From Thiomicrorhabdus sp963677355 (lineage in GTDB: Bacteria > Pseudomonadota > Gammaproteobacteria > Thiomicrospirales > Thiomicrospiraceae): a DNA stretch of 64,000 nt. The DNA lies in NCBI GenBank assembly GCA_963677355.2, contig CAXXXQ010000002.1, forward strand, positions 744,001-808,000, written 5' to 3'. The translations under genes and the position numbers were made by a program. Under the pieces are notes generated by a model. The model had not been told where the DNA came from. It ran no database searches and saw nothing but the letters and a program-made list of their open reading frames with translations. Numbering within the stretch: the first letter of the stretch is position 1; every line of letters starts with the position of its first letter. Positions 1 through 9,174 of this stretch are shown in pieces.

Positions 1-2095
1 CATTTTCATCCGGTTTCAAAGCAGGAACGGCGCCAGATTTGATATCAGCAATACGCTTGTCGGCCTTATCAACCAATCCTTGGAGCATATGGACATCATT
101 ATCCATGCCTTTTTCGATCATAATATTGATACGGCTCTTGGCAATTTCCAAAGACTCGATCAAAGTAGCATCTTCAGAAATATTGATAGAGGCTTTCGCC
201 TTCATCTCAGCCGTCCAGTCCGTGAACGTAAAGGCTTGGTCTGCCAACAAGGTTCCGATATGCACTTCGATAATACGACCTTGGAAAACATTCTCGCCGA
301 ACTCTTTCAGCATCTGTGCTTGAGTGGCGTGAACGACATCTCGGAAATCCATATGGCTCTTCATATGGCCTTTAAAAGTCACTTTTACCGATTCAGGAAT
401 CGGCATGGTTGCCTCACCTGTCGCTAAAGCCAGAGCAACGGTTCCGGAGTCCGCCCCAAACGCCACCCCTTTTGACATACGAGTATGAGAGTCACCACCA
501 ATAATGATATCTCTCTCATCAACGGTAATATCATTCAATACCTTATGAATAACATCGGTCATTGGGTGGTAAACATCTTTTGGATCACGGGCGGTAATCA
601 AACCGAAATTATGCATAAAGCTCATTAGTTTCGGAATATTGGCCTGGGCTTTCGCATCCCAAACAGAAGCGGTGTGACAACCTGATTGATAAGCACCATC
701 CACTGTTGGTGAAATCACCGTTGCCGCCATCGCCTCAAGCTCTTGAGCAGTCATTAGACCAGTCGTATCCTGCGAACCGACAATATTCACTTTGACACGC
801 ACGTCAGAACCAGTATGCAACGGTGTATCAGAAGCGACACCGACCGCATTACGGTTGAAGATTTTTTCAACGGCCGTCAAGCCTTGACCATCATGAGAGA
901 TCTCTTTGGCCGGAGCAAAAACCAGCGGCGCTTTTACACCCAAGGTTTCCGCCGCAAAACTCTGTAGCTTCTTACCGAACACAACTGCATAAGAACCACC
1001 AGAACGCATAAATTCAACTTTCTGCGGAGTGAATGAAGCTGAGATATCCGCCAATTCCTGATCACCGTTATAAAGTTTTTTCTCTTTGGTGTTAATAATC
1101 AATACGGTACCGGTTTCCACAGAATAAACCTGCTCTAAAATCGGATCACCATTGTCATCCAGTACCGGCTTGCCATCCGCATCCAATTTTTTAACCCAGT
1201 TTTTCAGGTCGATTCCGATACCACCGGTTACATCGACCGTGGTCAGGAAAATTGGTGAAATACCGTTAGTACCGGCAACAATAGGCGCCTTGTTAACAAA
1301 CGGAACATAAGGGCTAATTGGCTCACCCGTCCACAAAGCCACGTTATTCACACCGGACATACGCGACGAACCGACACCCATGGTGCCTTTTTCGGCAACC
1401 AACATCACTTTAGCGTCCGGATTGGCGGCTTGTAATTCTTTGATTTTATCCTGCGCTTCCGGCGAAATCATGCACTGGCCGTGCAATTCACGGTCTGAAC
1501 GAGAGTGAGCCTGATTCCCCGGAGAAAGCAGGTCAGTGGAGATGTCACCTTCCGCTGCGACATAAGTGACCACTTTAATCTCTTCAACCAGCTCAGGCAG
1601 TTTGGTGAAAAAGTCCGCTTGCGCGTAGCTTTCCAGAATGTCTTTGGCAATCAGATTGCCTGCTTTGAAAGCCGCTTCTAATCGCGCTGTGTCCGCTTCA
1701 TACAAGAAGACTTGAGTTTTCAGAACATCTGCAGCCGGTTTGGTAACAGCTTGATCGTCGGAAAGCGCCAGATCCAACAATACCTCGATAGAAGGCCCGC
1801 CCTTCATGTGCGACAATAATTCAAAAGCAAATTCTGGCGTAATCTCTTCAACAACCGCTTCGCCCAAGATAATCTCTTTTAAAAACTGCGCTTTGACACC
1901 TGCGGCAGGTGTTGTCCCCGGCAGAGTGTTGTAAATAAAAAATTGTAAGGAGTCTTCACGATTTTCATTGCCGGCATCTTTGATCTGGGCAATGATTTCT
2001 GCGGTCAGTTCAGCACTATCAATCGGCTTTGCATGCAATCCTAGCTCATTCTTTCTAGTCTCGATTTCCTGCATGTATTCTGTATATAAACTCAT
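1..2095 (-). CDS. acnB: Aconitate hydratase B (partial, C-terminus outside window)
   Basis: TCA-cycle enzyme interconverting citrate and isocitrate through a [4Fe-4S] cluster; the AcnB class often also handles 2-methylisocitrate. Translating the minus strand from the ATG at 2095 gives about 698 residues closely matching AcnB: the N-terminal HEAT-like region, the segment around MGVGSSRMSG, the stretch VISPTVDGAYQSGCHTASVW, and IIIGGDSHTRMSKGVAFGAD. The family is about 860 residues, so roughly the last 160, with the distal cluster cysteines, lie beyond position 1. An AAAGGGG Shine-Dalgarno sits just upstream of the ATG. No frameshift is visible in the part present. Very confident in the family. 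Confidence 0.96.
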   Translation of the reverse strand, partial: MSLYTEYMQEIETRKNELGLHAKPIDSAELTAEIIAQIKDAGNENREDSLQFFIYNTLPGTTPAAGVKAQFLKEIILGEAVVEEITPEFAFELLSHMKGGPSIEVLLDLALSDDQAVTKPAADVLKTQVFLYEADTARLEAAFKAGNLIAKDILESYAQADFFTKLPELVEEIKVVTYVAAEGDISTDLLSPGNQAHSRSDRELHGQCMISPEAQDKIKELQAANPDAKVMLVAEKGTMGVGSSRMSGVNNVALWTGEPISPYVPFVNKAPIVAGTNGISPIFLTTVDVTGGIGIDLKNWVKKLDADGKPVLDDNGDPILEQVYSVETGTVLIINTKEKKLYNGDQELADISASFTPQKVEFMRSGGSYAVVFGKKLQSFAAETLGVKAPLVFAPAKEISHDGQGLTAVEKIFNRNAVGVASDTPLHTGSDVRVKVNIVGSQDTTGLMTAQELEAMAATVISPTVDGAYQSGCHTASVWDAKAQANIPKLMSFMHNFGLITARDPKDVYHPMTDVIHKVLNDITVDERDIIIGGDSHTRMSKGVAFGADSGTVALALATGEATMPIPESVKVTFKGHMKSHMDFRDVVHATQAQMLKEFGENVFQGRIIEVHIGTLLADQAFTFTDWTAEMKAKASINISEDATLIESLEIAKSRINIMIEKGMDNDVHMLQGLVDKADKRIADIKSGAVPALKPDEN

Positions 2096-2258
2096 TTAAA
2101 ACCCCTTTGATATTTTTTTCGGGAAGTATAAAGGAATACGGCAATTGGCACAAAAAAATTGTTGTAAATAATTCTTATTCAAAGAGTTGATTTGAGCGCG
2201 TTTGCGCTCGACAAACCTCAATATAAACAGAATATGAATCCGTATTCTTGCCAGTCGT

Positions 2259-3140
2259 TTAACGTCTTTGTTGTGTTATCAGATAACCGCCGATTAAGAC
2301 CGGTACAATACCCAATATCTGATAATAGCTTGGCACTTCATCAAGAATAAAAAACGCCAACCCCATGGTCAGCAGCGGCGCAAATGCAAACAACGCATTC
2401 ACTTTGGTGATAGGTAATAAATATATTGCCTCAATCCATAGCGTTTTGGCAATAAAGAAGACCAAAAATCCGGTCAGAAACAACCAGAGCCATTGTTCAG
2501 ATATCTGCGCTAACGAAGGGGTTGCTTCAAACAGAGTTGCGAACAGATAGATAAAAGGCAGTGCGATTATTGAACGAACCAATAAAATTGTCTCGCTCGA
2601 TATTTGTGCTCTCGCTTTTTTCTGATAGCTATTAGCGATAGGAGCGATCATTGCCGCCAAAAGTACAAGCAGATCTCCCACATTAACGACAAAGGTTCCC
2701 GGAAACAAAATCAATATGGCTCCTAACGTCATTAAGCCGGCTCCAAAAGTTTGTTTCTGATCTAACCTTTCACTCTGATTACGCCCTAAAAATAGAAAAC
2801 CGAACAATATCTGCAAAAAAAGAATAATCGCCACATTGGTAGCTGAAGTGTACTGAAAGGCGATAAATGTCAGGGCAAACAATAAAGTAATAAAAAAGCT
2901 GGTTAACGCTAAATTCTTATATGCTGTTCGGTTACGAACCTCTTTAATACGACGTTTCAGAATCGACCAACCTAATAAAAAGAATACGGCCACTAAAAGA
3001 CTGTAAAAATAGGCGTGCAGGCCACCCAACGCGGAGACACTATAGGCCGCAAAAATTGGGAACCAGGCTTCAATAACCGTCAACGATAAAGCATAGACTT
3101 CACCTTTAGTTTGATTGCTAACAATTTGTTTTTCTAACAA
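2259..3140 (-). CDS. DMT-superfamily (EamA-type) permease
   Basis: Inner-membrane transporter of the drug/metabolite transporter superfamily; substrate unknown. The 293-residue protein is almost entirely hydrophobic, with about ten predicted membrane segments arranged as two EamA-like halves. The second half ends in the typical ALFAFAPLLTMGLAFFILDE and a PSYYQILGIVPVLIGGYLI segment. The first membrane segment begins close to the N-terminus and no ATG precedes it in frame, so translation probably starts at the TTG at 3140 with only a weak Shine-Dalgarno. It lies between acnB and a glycosyltransferase on the same strand. Family assignment is solid; substrate prediction is not possible. Confidence 0.85.
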   Translation of the reverse strand: MLEKQIVSNQTKGEVYALSLTVIEAWFPIFAAYSVSALGGLHAYFYSLLVAVFFLLGWSILKRRIKEVRNRTAYKNLALTSFFITLLFALTFIAFQYTSATNVAIILFLQILFGFLFLGRNQSERLDQKQTFGAGLMTLGAILILFPGTFVVNVGDLLVLLAAMIAPIANSYQKKARAQISSETILLVRSIIALPFIYLFATLFEATPSLAQISEQWLWLFLTGFLVFFIAKTLWIEAIYLLPITKVNALFAFAPLLTMGLAFFILDEVPSYYQILGIVPVLIGGYLITQQRR

Positions 3141-3185
3141 TTTATTATTCTTTACATTGATTCTAAAGTCATATAATACTGAAAC

Positions 3186-4340
3186 TTATTTTAACTTGTT
3201 CAGCTCACCGAACAGTTTTCTGTGTGTTTCCGCAAAGTGGTGAAACGAAGTCTCAATATTGTATTGCTGCATGTGATTAACGCAAACCTGTTTTGCAAAG
3301 ATAGAATCACCATCGAGCAAACAATCAGCGATCGTATCAACCCATTGCTGCATTTTATCCGCTTTGATCACCTGACCCGTTTCCCCCTCCAATACCAAAG
3401 TTTGCGGCCCGCCGACATCCGACACCAAACAGCCTACGCCACTGGCTTGTGATTCCATAATCACCTGCCCCAAAGTATCGGTCACCGATGGAAAAATAAA
3501 GAGATCCGAGGATGCATACAATTGCGATAATTTGTCACCTGTCACCGGTCCTAAAAAATAAGCGTGATCCGCCCTCAATTTATCCGCCCACTTCCGGTAA
3601 CGCCCCTCACCGACCATAACTAAATCGGCTTTGATATCCGGGTAGTCATTCTGTAGCTGTTTCCAAACTTCGGTTAAAAACGGGATATTTTTTTCGATAT
3701 TGATCCGCCCGACATAAAACACCTTACGACGTTTTTCCGATAAACCGTAAGAAGCCCATATTTCCGGATTATGATGATCGGGATTAAAGCGCGCCAAATT
3801 AGTACCCGGATAGATCACCGATGCGCGTGCATATTCAATGCCGATATCATTAGCCATGACTTCCAAGTACTGCTCCGAACGCGAAAATACATGCCGAAAC
3901 GGTCGATAGAAATTTTCCATGACTTTATCGGTACGGTGTTTCACCCAATCCAAACCGGTCAAATCCCTCAAATAGGCCGGAAAGTCAGTATGATAGGTAC
4001 CCACTAAAGGCAAGCCTTCCTTTTGCGCAATAGACTTTGCCATCCAACCAAAAGGACCGGGGGTGGAAATATGAACTAGATCGGGCTTAATTTCCTCAAG
4101 CAACCGTTTTATCGCCCTCTTATTTGGCCAAACCAAGTCCAGTTCCTGATAAAAAGGCATAGGCACTTTAAAACGATATGGCAAATTATGAATATAAGCT
4201 CTATCCGGAATAGGTTTGCTCGTTGCGGTAGCGATGTGCAATTCAATTCCTTTTTTTTCGGCTTGTTCGCCCATATCTTGAATAAAACGGGAAACACCGT
4301 TCAAGTCTCCCAACGTATCGGTAAACAGTAATATCTTCAT
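3186..4340 (-). CDS. GT4-family glycosyltransferase
   Basis: Retaining GT-B fold glycosyltransferase that transfers a sugar, probably to a lipid or glycolipid acceptor at the inner face of the membrane. The N-terminus MKILLFTDTLGDLNGVSRF is the usual glycine-rich first strand; the central VFYVGRINIEKNIPFL gives the donor-binding loop; the FPSVTDTLGQVIMESQASG stretch is the (D/E)-x7-E motif. The D in place of the first E is common in SqdX/mannosyltransferase-like members. I place the start at the ATG at 4340, preceded by CAGGAG at good spacing. An open frame continues upstream to 4481, but that extension is hydrophobic, family-atypical and lacks a Shine-Dalgarno. Donor and acceptor cannot be read from the sequence. 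Confidence 0.88.
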   Translation of the reverse strand: MKILLFTDTLGDLNGVSRFIQDMGEQAEKKGIELHIATATSKPIPDRAYIHNLPYRFKVPMPFYQELDLVWPNKRAIKRLLEEIKPDLVHISTPGPFGWMAKSIAQKEGLPLVGTYHTDFPAYLRDLTGLDWVKHRTDKVMENFYRPFRHVFSRSEQYLEVMANDIGIEYARASVIYPGTNLARFNPDHHNPEIWASYGLSEKRRKVFYVGRINIEKNIPFLTEVWKQLQNDYPDIKADLVMVGEGRYRKWADKLRADHAYFLGPVTGDKLSQLYASSDLFIFPSVTDTLGQVIMESQASGVGCLVSDVGGPQTLVLEGETGQVIKADKMQQWVDTIADCLLDGDSIFAKQVCVNHMQQYNIETSFHHFAETHRKLFGELNKLK

Positions 4341-4562
4341 CTGACGCTCCTGAAAGTTTCGCCCATATTGGCGCATTCCAAACCGAAACAATATGAAGAA
4401 TTTTTGAACGCTTAAAGAAATGAAGTTAAAGAGTAAAATTTTATTAAACAACTCCGCAACTGTCATTGATACGAAAAGCAAGCATAGTAGAAGTTAATAG
4501 ATTTTCTCGCCAGTTTTCTAGAAAAATTTTACTCTTTTAGGCATATCAATAACTATTTAAAA

Positions 4563-5216
4563 TTAAGTCATTTTTTCTAGCGGCTTAATCTCCTTATCTT
4601 GACTCTTATCTTGATTAGAAAATAAAGCATTTACTAAAAGTTGAGTAACATGTTTCGCTATACTTTCCGGACTATTATGTTGATCTCTTCCCCCAGGTAG
4701 AAAGCGTCGAATTGTGGTTATTTCTAGATGAAACAACACCAATCCAACCATAGAGACTGCAAGCATATGAGGATCACAACCAGGAGAAAGTTCTTCCGCT
4801 AAACTGGAAACTGCTTGAAAAGGTCCGGAAAACACTTCTTTAGCCACTAATTCCAGCCGGGTTTCATCATCATCAAGCAACTCTCTCTGTACTAAAACTC
4901 TAAAGTCTGGATCTGACGACATTAAGATCGTAAAACTGTTTATAAAACTCTCTAATCTCACCAAAGGGTCACTATCGACCTCCAAGGCCGAAACAATTCC
5001 CGCGGCTTTGTTTGCAAACGCATAATTCATTACCTCTAAATACAGGCTATCTTTGTCAGGAAAGTGGTGATAGAAAGCGGCGGAACTGATACCCACCGCA
5101 CTTGATAAATCACGCATGGAAACACCGCTATATCCATGGGAAGCGAACAGTGACACGGCTTGTTCCAAAATATAATCCCGAGTATTACTCTTGACAGCAT
5201 TTTTTTTTGTATTCAT
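4563..5216 (-). CDS. TetR-family transcriptional regulator
   Basis: DNA-binding repressor of the TetR family. Residues about 10-60 form the canonical helix-turn-helix domain: ILEQAVSLFASHGYSGVSM, then DLSSAVGISSAAFYHHFPDK, then SLYLEVM. The C-terminal ligand domain is not distinctive; it contains a YfiR/AcrR-like helix set. The preferred start is the ATG at 5216, with AGGATG about 6 nt upstream, rather than the ATG two codons earlier at 5222. A near-perfect 24-bp palindrome lies just upstream (5229-5252), so the gene is almost certainly autoregulated. The neighbour across the intergenic region is a divergent coiled-coil protein, which may be a co-regulated target. Confidence 0.92.
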   Translation of the reverse strand: MNTKKNAVKSNTRDYILEQAVSLFASHGYSGVSMRDLSSAVGISSAAFYHHFPDKDSLYLEVMNYAFANKAAGIVSALEVDSDPLVRLESFINSFTILMSSDPDFRVLVQRELLDDDETRLELVAKEVFSGPFQAVSSLAEELSPGCDPHMLAVSMVGLVLFHLEITTIRRFLPGGRDQHNSPESIAKHVTQLLVNALFSNQDKSQDKEIKPLEKMT

Positions 5217-5228
5217 AATCATCCTATG

Positions 5229-5252
5229 CTTACTTAACGAACGTTAAGTAAG
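5229..5252. promoter_or_regulatory. Palindromic operator, probable TetR-regulator binding site
   Basis: Two perfect 11-bp inverted arms, CTTACTTAACG and CGTTAAGTAAG, flank an AA spacer. The site ends 13 bp before the start codon of the TetR gene. Length and symmetry fit a TetR dimer operator, and the position fits autorepression. Binding itself is inference. Confidence 0.75.
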
Positions 5253-5360
5253 TTGAAAATAACTAGTTTAAAATTTGTTGTTATAGAGTTTTTACTCAAA
5301 CTCTGTACACCTCTTTACAAAACGACTTACTTTAAACTTTTAATTCTTTGCTCGCTAAAT

Positions 5361-5370
5361 CTTAACGAAC
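5361..5370 (+). promoter_or_regulatory. Second copy of the operator core, upstream of the coiled-coil gene
   Basis: The decamer CTTAACGAAC, identical to the centre of the palindrome at 5229-5252, recurs here 113 bp before the start of the coiled-coil gene. The following bases (CCTAAATG) only partly continue the dyad, so this is at best a weak half-site. Confidence 0.35.
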
Positions 5371-5482
5371 CCTAAATGTGCAAAATTTAATAGATTTAAA
5401 CAAATTATATACGCTATACCCAAATATCTCCTGTAACCAATAACTGTATTTTATAAACTCAATACAAACGAGGTTTATCACC

Positions 5483-6019
5483 ATGACAATTAAAAACGAT
5501 TTTCATAATGCATTAGACAAACTTAAAGCCGAACGAGAGCAAGTTAAAGCGAAATTACATAATGTTTCGACTGAAATTAAGGAAGATGTTGAAACGGCAG
5601 AAAAACGTTGGGAATCTATAAAAGATAAAGTTGACGAAATCATGGAAGACACTCAAAACGCTTCCGAAGAGTTGATCGCTAAAACTAAAGAAGAAATTAA
5701 TCGATTACAGCAAACTTACCACATTGTTAATCAAAAAATATCCAATGGTGCCGCAACAACTAAAGAAGAGTTTAAAAACTTGTACGAGACACTGAAAACC
5801 GAACGGGATGAACTTAAACTACAACTCAATTTAGCCTCAATGGAAATCAAAGAAGAGTTTGAGCCCGCCGAAAAACAATGGCAAACTTTGAAAGTGCAAG
5901 CAGCCAATATTGCCGACGCAACAAAAGAGACTTCCGAAGAACTCCTCTCTAAAGCTAAAATTGTGGCCGAGGAGCTTAAAAAAACCCATCAACAAATCAA
6001 AAAGCGCCTTTCAAAATAG
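5483..6019 (+). CDS. Coiled-coil protein made of two tandem repeats, function unknown
   Basis: The 178-residue protein is highly charged, almost all helical by composition, and has no membrane segment, signal peptide or cysteine. It consists of two homologous halves. KAEREQVKAKL...STEIKED...AEKRWESIK...SEELIAKTKEE aligns with KTERDELKLQL...SMEIKEE...AEKQWQTLK...SEELLSKAKIV, at an offset of about 90 residues. This architecture resembles phasin-like, apolipoprotein-like or stress coiled-coil proteins, but I do not recognise a named family. The start ATG follows a GAGG motif. It is transcribed away from the TetR gene, and an operator-core decamer lies in its upstream region. Confidence 0.8.
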   Translation: MTIKNDFHNALDKLKAEREQVKAKLHNVSTEIKEDVETAEKRWESIKDKVDEIMEDTQNASEELIAKTKEEINRLQQTYHIVNQKISNGAATTKEEFKNLYETLKTERDELKLQLNLASMEIKEEFEPAEKQWQTLKVQAANIADATKETSEELLSKAKIVAEELKKTHQQIKKRLSK

Positions 6020-6059
6020 CCGTTTTTTTTAATTAGATGTTTGAAGTCTTACTAGAAAT

Positions 6060-6119
6060 GCCTGTGATGGTTAATAGACTGGATTGATTCAAATCAATCC
6101 CGATTTGACCGACACAGGC
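6060..6119. other. Nested inverted repeats in the gap before purB
   Basis: The 409-bp gap 6020-6428 has no gene. It contains an outer 7-bp repeat (GCCTGTG, 6060-6066, with CACAGGC, 6113-6119) enclosing an inner 8-bp repeat (GATTGATT, 6082-6089, with AATCAATC, 6092-6099). No T-run follows, so a classical terminator is doubtful. The rest of the gap is AT-rich; a TATAAT at 6384-6389, 39 bp before purB, is a possible -10 box without an obvious -35. Confidence 0.4.
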
Positions 6120-6428
6120 TTTAACTTCAAGAAAATCAAAACTTTCTTTTTTTGATATATTTAAAAGTTAAATAATCGATCAAAGCAGGAATCTTTCAAT
6201 AACCGGCTTAAATACCATCCATTCCATCACTACAAAATAAATCAGTACAGACTTAGTCAGGATAGACAGTTATCGTCCGCATTTCCAAAAGCTTAAATAA
6301 TGAATCTGAACCGATTCATATCCCCATTCAATTCAATTTAATCCATGCCTCTAATTCCATGAAATAATTGGGTTATATTGAGTTATAATACGTCGCATTC
6401 ATTTTTTAGTATTAAGGAACGTTTAAAG

Positions 6429-7829
6429 ATGCAATTATCAGAGTTAACAGCGATTTCTCCCGTTGATGGTCGTTACGGTTCTCGTCTTGGGAATCTAAAG
6501 GAAATTTTCAGTGAATTCGGTTTGATCAAAAACCGTGTAAAAGTGGAAGTTTTCTGGTTACGCATGCTCGCTAACCACCCTGGTATTGCAGAAGTTCCTG
6601 CGCTAAGCTCTGAAGCTGAGCAACACTTAATGAAACTGGTTGACGAGTTCAGCTTGGAAATGGCTCAACGCGTTAAAGATATCGAAAAAACCACTAACCA
6701 CGACGTGAAAGCGGTTGAATATCTAATCAAAGAACATTTCGATAACAATAAAGAGTTGAACGACATCAGCGAATTCGTCCACTTTGCTTGTACTTCAGAA
6801 GACATCAACAACCTGGCCTATGCTTTGATGCTGAAAGACGCCCGTGCTGACGTGATTATCCCGGCAATGGATGAGCTAATCGCTAAGGTTACAGAGATGG
6901 GTGCAGAGATGGCCGATATCCCGATGATGGCACGTACTCACGGTCAACCGGCATCTCCAACCACCACCGGAAAAGAGTGGGCAAACGTTGCCTACCGTCT
7001 GCAGCGTCAGGCTAAACAGCTGATGAACGTGCAGATCATGGGTAAAATCAACGGTGCGACTGGTAACTACAACGCGCACTTGGCCGCCTACCCTGACGTC
7101 AATTGGTATGAGCTTTCCGAACAATTTGTACAAAGCCTTGGCTTACTGTGGAATCCGTACACGACTCAAATCGAACCACACGATTATGTAGCTGAGTATT
7201 TCCACGCCATGCAGCGTTTCAATACCATTTTGATCGACTTCGACCGTGACGTGTGGAGCTATATCTCTATCGGTTTCTTCAAACAAAAAACGGTGGCTGG
7301 CGAAATCGGATCTTCCGCGATGCCACATAAAGTTAACCCGATTGACTTTGAAAACTCGGAAGGTAACTTGGGTATCGCCAATGCGATCTTTGACCACCTT
7401 GGTCAGAAGCTTCCAATCTCTCGCTGGCAGCGTGACCTGACCGATTCGACGGTATTGCGTAACTTAGGTGTTGGCGTGGCTCATACCATGATTTCGATCC
7501 AGGCGACAATGAAAGGTCTAGGCAAGCTTGAAGTAAACGCGGATGCGATGGCTGATGATCTAGACAGCAACTGGGAAGTCTTGGCGGAAGCAATTCAAAC
7601 CGTTATGCGTCGTCACGGCTTTGAAAAACCTTATGAAAAGCTAAAAGATCTGACTCGTGGTCAGCGCGTTAATAAAGAGATTATGCAAAACTTTGTAGAC
7701 AGCCTTGAAGGTCTGCCTGCCGATGCTAAAGAGTACTTGCGTAACCTGACACCGGCCACTTACATCGGTAATGCGGCTCAACAGGCGCAAAATATTGAGT
7801 TGGCGATCACCATGCTTAAGGCTCGCTGA
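6429..7829 (+). CDS. purB: Adenylosuccinate lyase
   Basis: Purine biosynthesis enzyme that releases fumarate from SAICAR and from adenylosuccinate. The 466-residue product has the fumarase/aspartase superfamily signature SSAMPHKVNPIDFENSEGN in the mobile catalytic loop, the MARTHGQPASPTTTGKE region with the catalytic His, and TSEDINNLAY near residue 120. Its length matches the proteobacterial PurB class (about 456). The start is the ATG at 6429, giving MQLSELTAISPVDGRYG; an upstream TTG-initiated extension in the same frame is not family-like. AAGGA lies about 10 nt upstream. It is a single gene, followed by a shared terminator. Confidence 0.97.
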   Translation: MQLSELTAISPVDGRYGSRLGNLKEIFSEFGLIKNRVKVEVFWLRMLANHPGIAEVPALSSEAEQHLMKLVDEFSLEMAQRVKDIEKTTNHDVKAVEYLIKEHFDNNKELNDISEFVHFACTSEDINNLAYALMLKDARADVIIPAMDELIAKVTEMGAEMADIPMMARTHGQPASPTTTGKEWANVAYRLQRQAKQLMNVQIMGKINGATGNYNAHLAAYPDVNWYELSEQFVQSLGLLWNPYTTQIEPHDYVAEYFHAMQRFNTILIDFDRDVWSYISIGFFKQKTVAGEIGSSAMPHKVNPIDFENSEGNLGIANAIFDHLGQKLPISRWQRDLTDSTVLRNLGVGVAHTMISIQATMKGLGKLEVNADAMADDLDSNWEVLAEAIQTVMRRHGFEKPYEKLKDLTRGQRVNKEIMQNFVDSLEGLPADAKEYLRNLTPATYIGNAAQQAQNIELAITMLKAR

Positions 7830-7968
7830 TAAAGAGATTATCTTGCTCCTAAGCAGCACTTCTTCTGCGTTGGGAACGGTTGTGTACATTTCGTACACGC
7901 CCTTTTTCTTCCTCGATTTAGTGCACTCTAGAAGCGAACTATTTCGTGATTAGTGATAAATCAGATAC

Positions 7969-7996
7969 AAAAAACCACCTTAGCGGTGGTTTTTTT
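7969..7996. terminator. Bidirectional intrinsic terminator between purB and the ABC exporter operon
   Basis: AAAAAACCACC, a short TTAG loop, then GGTGGTTTTTT: a GC-core stem flanked by an A-run and a T-run. It can therefore stop transcription of purB from the left and of the minus-strand exporter operon from the right. Confidence 0.85.
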
Positions 7997-8025
7997 ATGT
8001 CCCTTTTTAACCTTGGCTAAACGGT

Positions 8026-9174
8026 TTATTTGGTTTCGAACTGTTTACGGAATTGGCTGATTCCGAACAGGAACAAAACCGAGCCTAAAGCAAATAATGT
8101 CAACAAGTCTTTCCAGATCAAGGACAGATCAGAGCCTTTCAAAATAATGCCGAATCCCATATCGATGTAGTAGTAAAGCGGCGAGATTTTCATCAATGGT
8201 TGCTCCCATTCCGGCATCGCTTCAGGCGGTGTAAAAGCACCTGACAAAAGGACAATCGGCATAATCAACAATATGGATACGATCATTACTTGCGCAAGGT
8301 TTTTGCTGATGGTTGCAATCAATATTCCCAAGCCGGACATCGCATAAACATAAACTGCGGAAACAAAAAAGAATAGCCAAAATTCGCCTTGGAAAGGTAC
8401 CTCAAAAACCGGAATCACAATCAGAAACAGCGACAATGCAATTCCGCACAGCAAAATAATCTCAACCGCCAATATTTTCGGCAACAGAATCTGAAACGGT
8501 GTTAAAGGGGCAATGGAAAGCTGTTCGATGGTTCCCCGCTCTTTCTCTTTAACCAATATGGCTGCGGTAAGAAACAGCGATAACATGGTCAATACAATCA
8601 TCATTTCCGAAATAGACATAAACCAAGAGCTTTTCCCTTCCGGATTGAATAGAATCATCTGGCGAGCATCAACACTGGGGGCTTCCAACTCATCAAGTGA
8701 ACTTAGCTTCATTCTTTTCAACATCCAATCCTGATTGAAGTGTGCATTGGCCAAGCCAACATAACTGTTGGCGAGATTACCGAGAATCACGTTACTGGAA
8801 TCCAATTGAAAGCTAATTTCCGTCGATTGGCCCTGCAATAGTCTACGCTGGAAATCACTTGGGATATCGATGACACCTAACAATTGGCTTTTATCCAAAT
8901 AGGTTTGAGCCGCTTGTTCGCTCGGTACTTGCCCTTTAAGGTCAAAATAAGGTTGCCGTAATTTGTTCAACCACTCCCGGCTCGCCAAACTTCGATCGTG
9001 GTCTATATAACCGATCGGGGCGTTAATTAGATCAAAACTGACTCCTTTACCGCCGATAAACACTTCTCCGGTAAAGAAGTACAGCGTTGCTATCACCAAA
9101 ATCAAATCACGGCTGTACTGCAACAACTCTTTCTTGGTCAGAGCGAAGATACGTCGCCACCATAACCAACTCAT
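8026..9174 (-). CDS. ABC-2 type exporter permease (YbhR-like)
   Basis: Inner-membrane subunit of an ABC-2 exporter. The 382-residue protein has one membrane segment near the N-terminus, a large extracytoplasmic region (about residues 40-170) and five further membrane segments in the C-terminal half. This is the topology of YbhR/YhhJ-type permeases. The motif VKEKERGTIEQLSIAPLTP before the second membrane segment is the typical ABC-2 coupling helix. It overlaps the upstream permease gene by 4 bp (ATGA) and closes an HlyD-ATPase-permease-permease operon. Substrate is unknown; related systems export drugs or cations. A paralogue of the preceding gene. Confidence 0.9.
   Translation of the reverse strand: MSWLWWRRIFALTKKELLQYSRDLILVIATLYFFTGEVFIGGKGVSFDLINAPIGYIDHDRSLASREWLNKLRQPYFDLKGQVPSEQAAQTYLDKSQLLGVIDIPSDFQRRLLQGQSTEISFQLDSSNVILGNLANSYVGLANAHFNQDWMLKRMKLSSLDELEAPSVDARQMILFNPEGKSSWFMSISEMMIVLTMLSLFLTAAILVKEKERGTIEQLSIAPLTPFQILLPKILAVEIILLCGIALSLFLIVIPVFEVPFQGEFWLFFFVSAVYVYAMSGLGILIATISKNLAQVMIVSILLIMPIVLLSGAFTPPEAMPEWEQPLMKISPLYYYIDMGFGIILKGSDLSLIWKDLLTLFALGSVLFLFGISQFRKQFETK

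Noticed and set aside
80..427. Plus-strand open frames inside acnB, and similar antisense frames throughout the window
   Set aside because: They are shadows of strongly conserved genes in other frames, without start signals or recognisable protein character.
2194..2209. Short hairpin GAGCGC-GTTT-GCGCTC between acnB and the DMT permease
   Set aside because: Only 6 bp without a T-run; not enough for a terminator or operator call.
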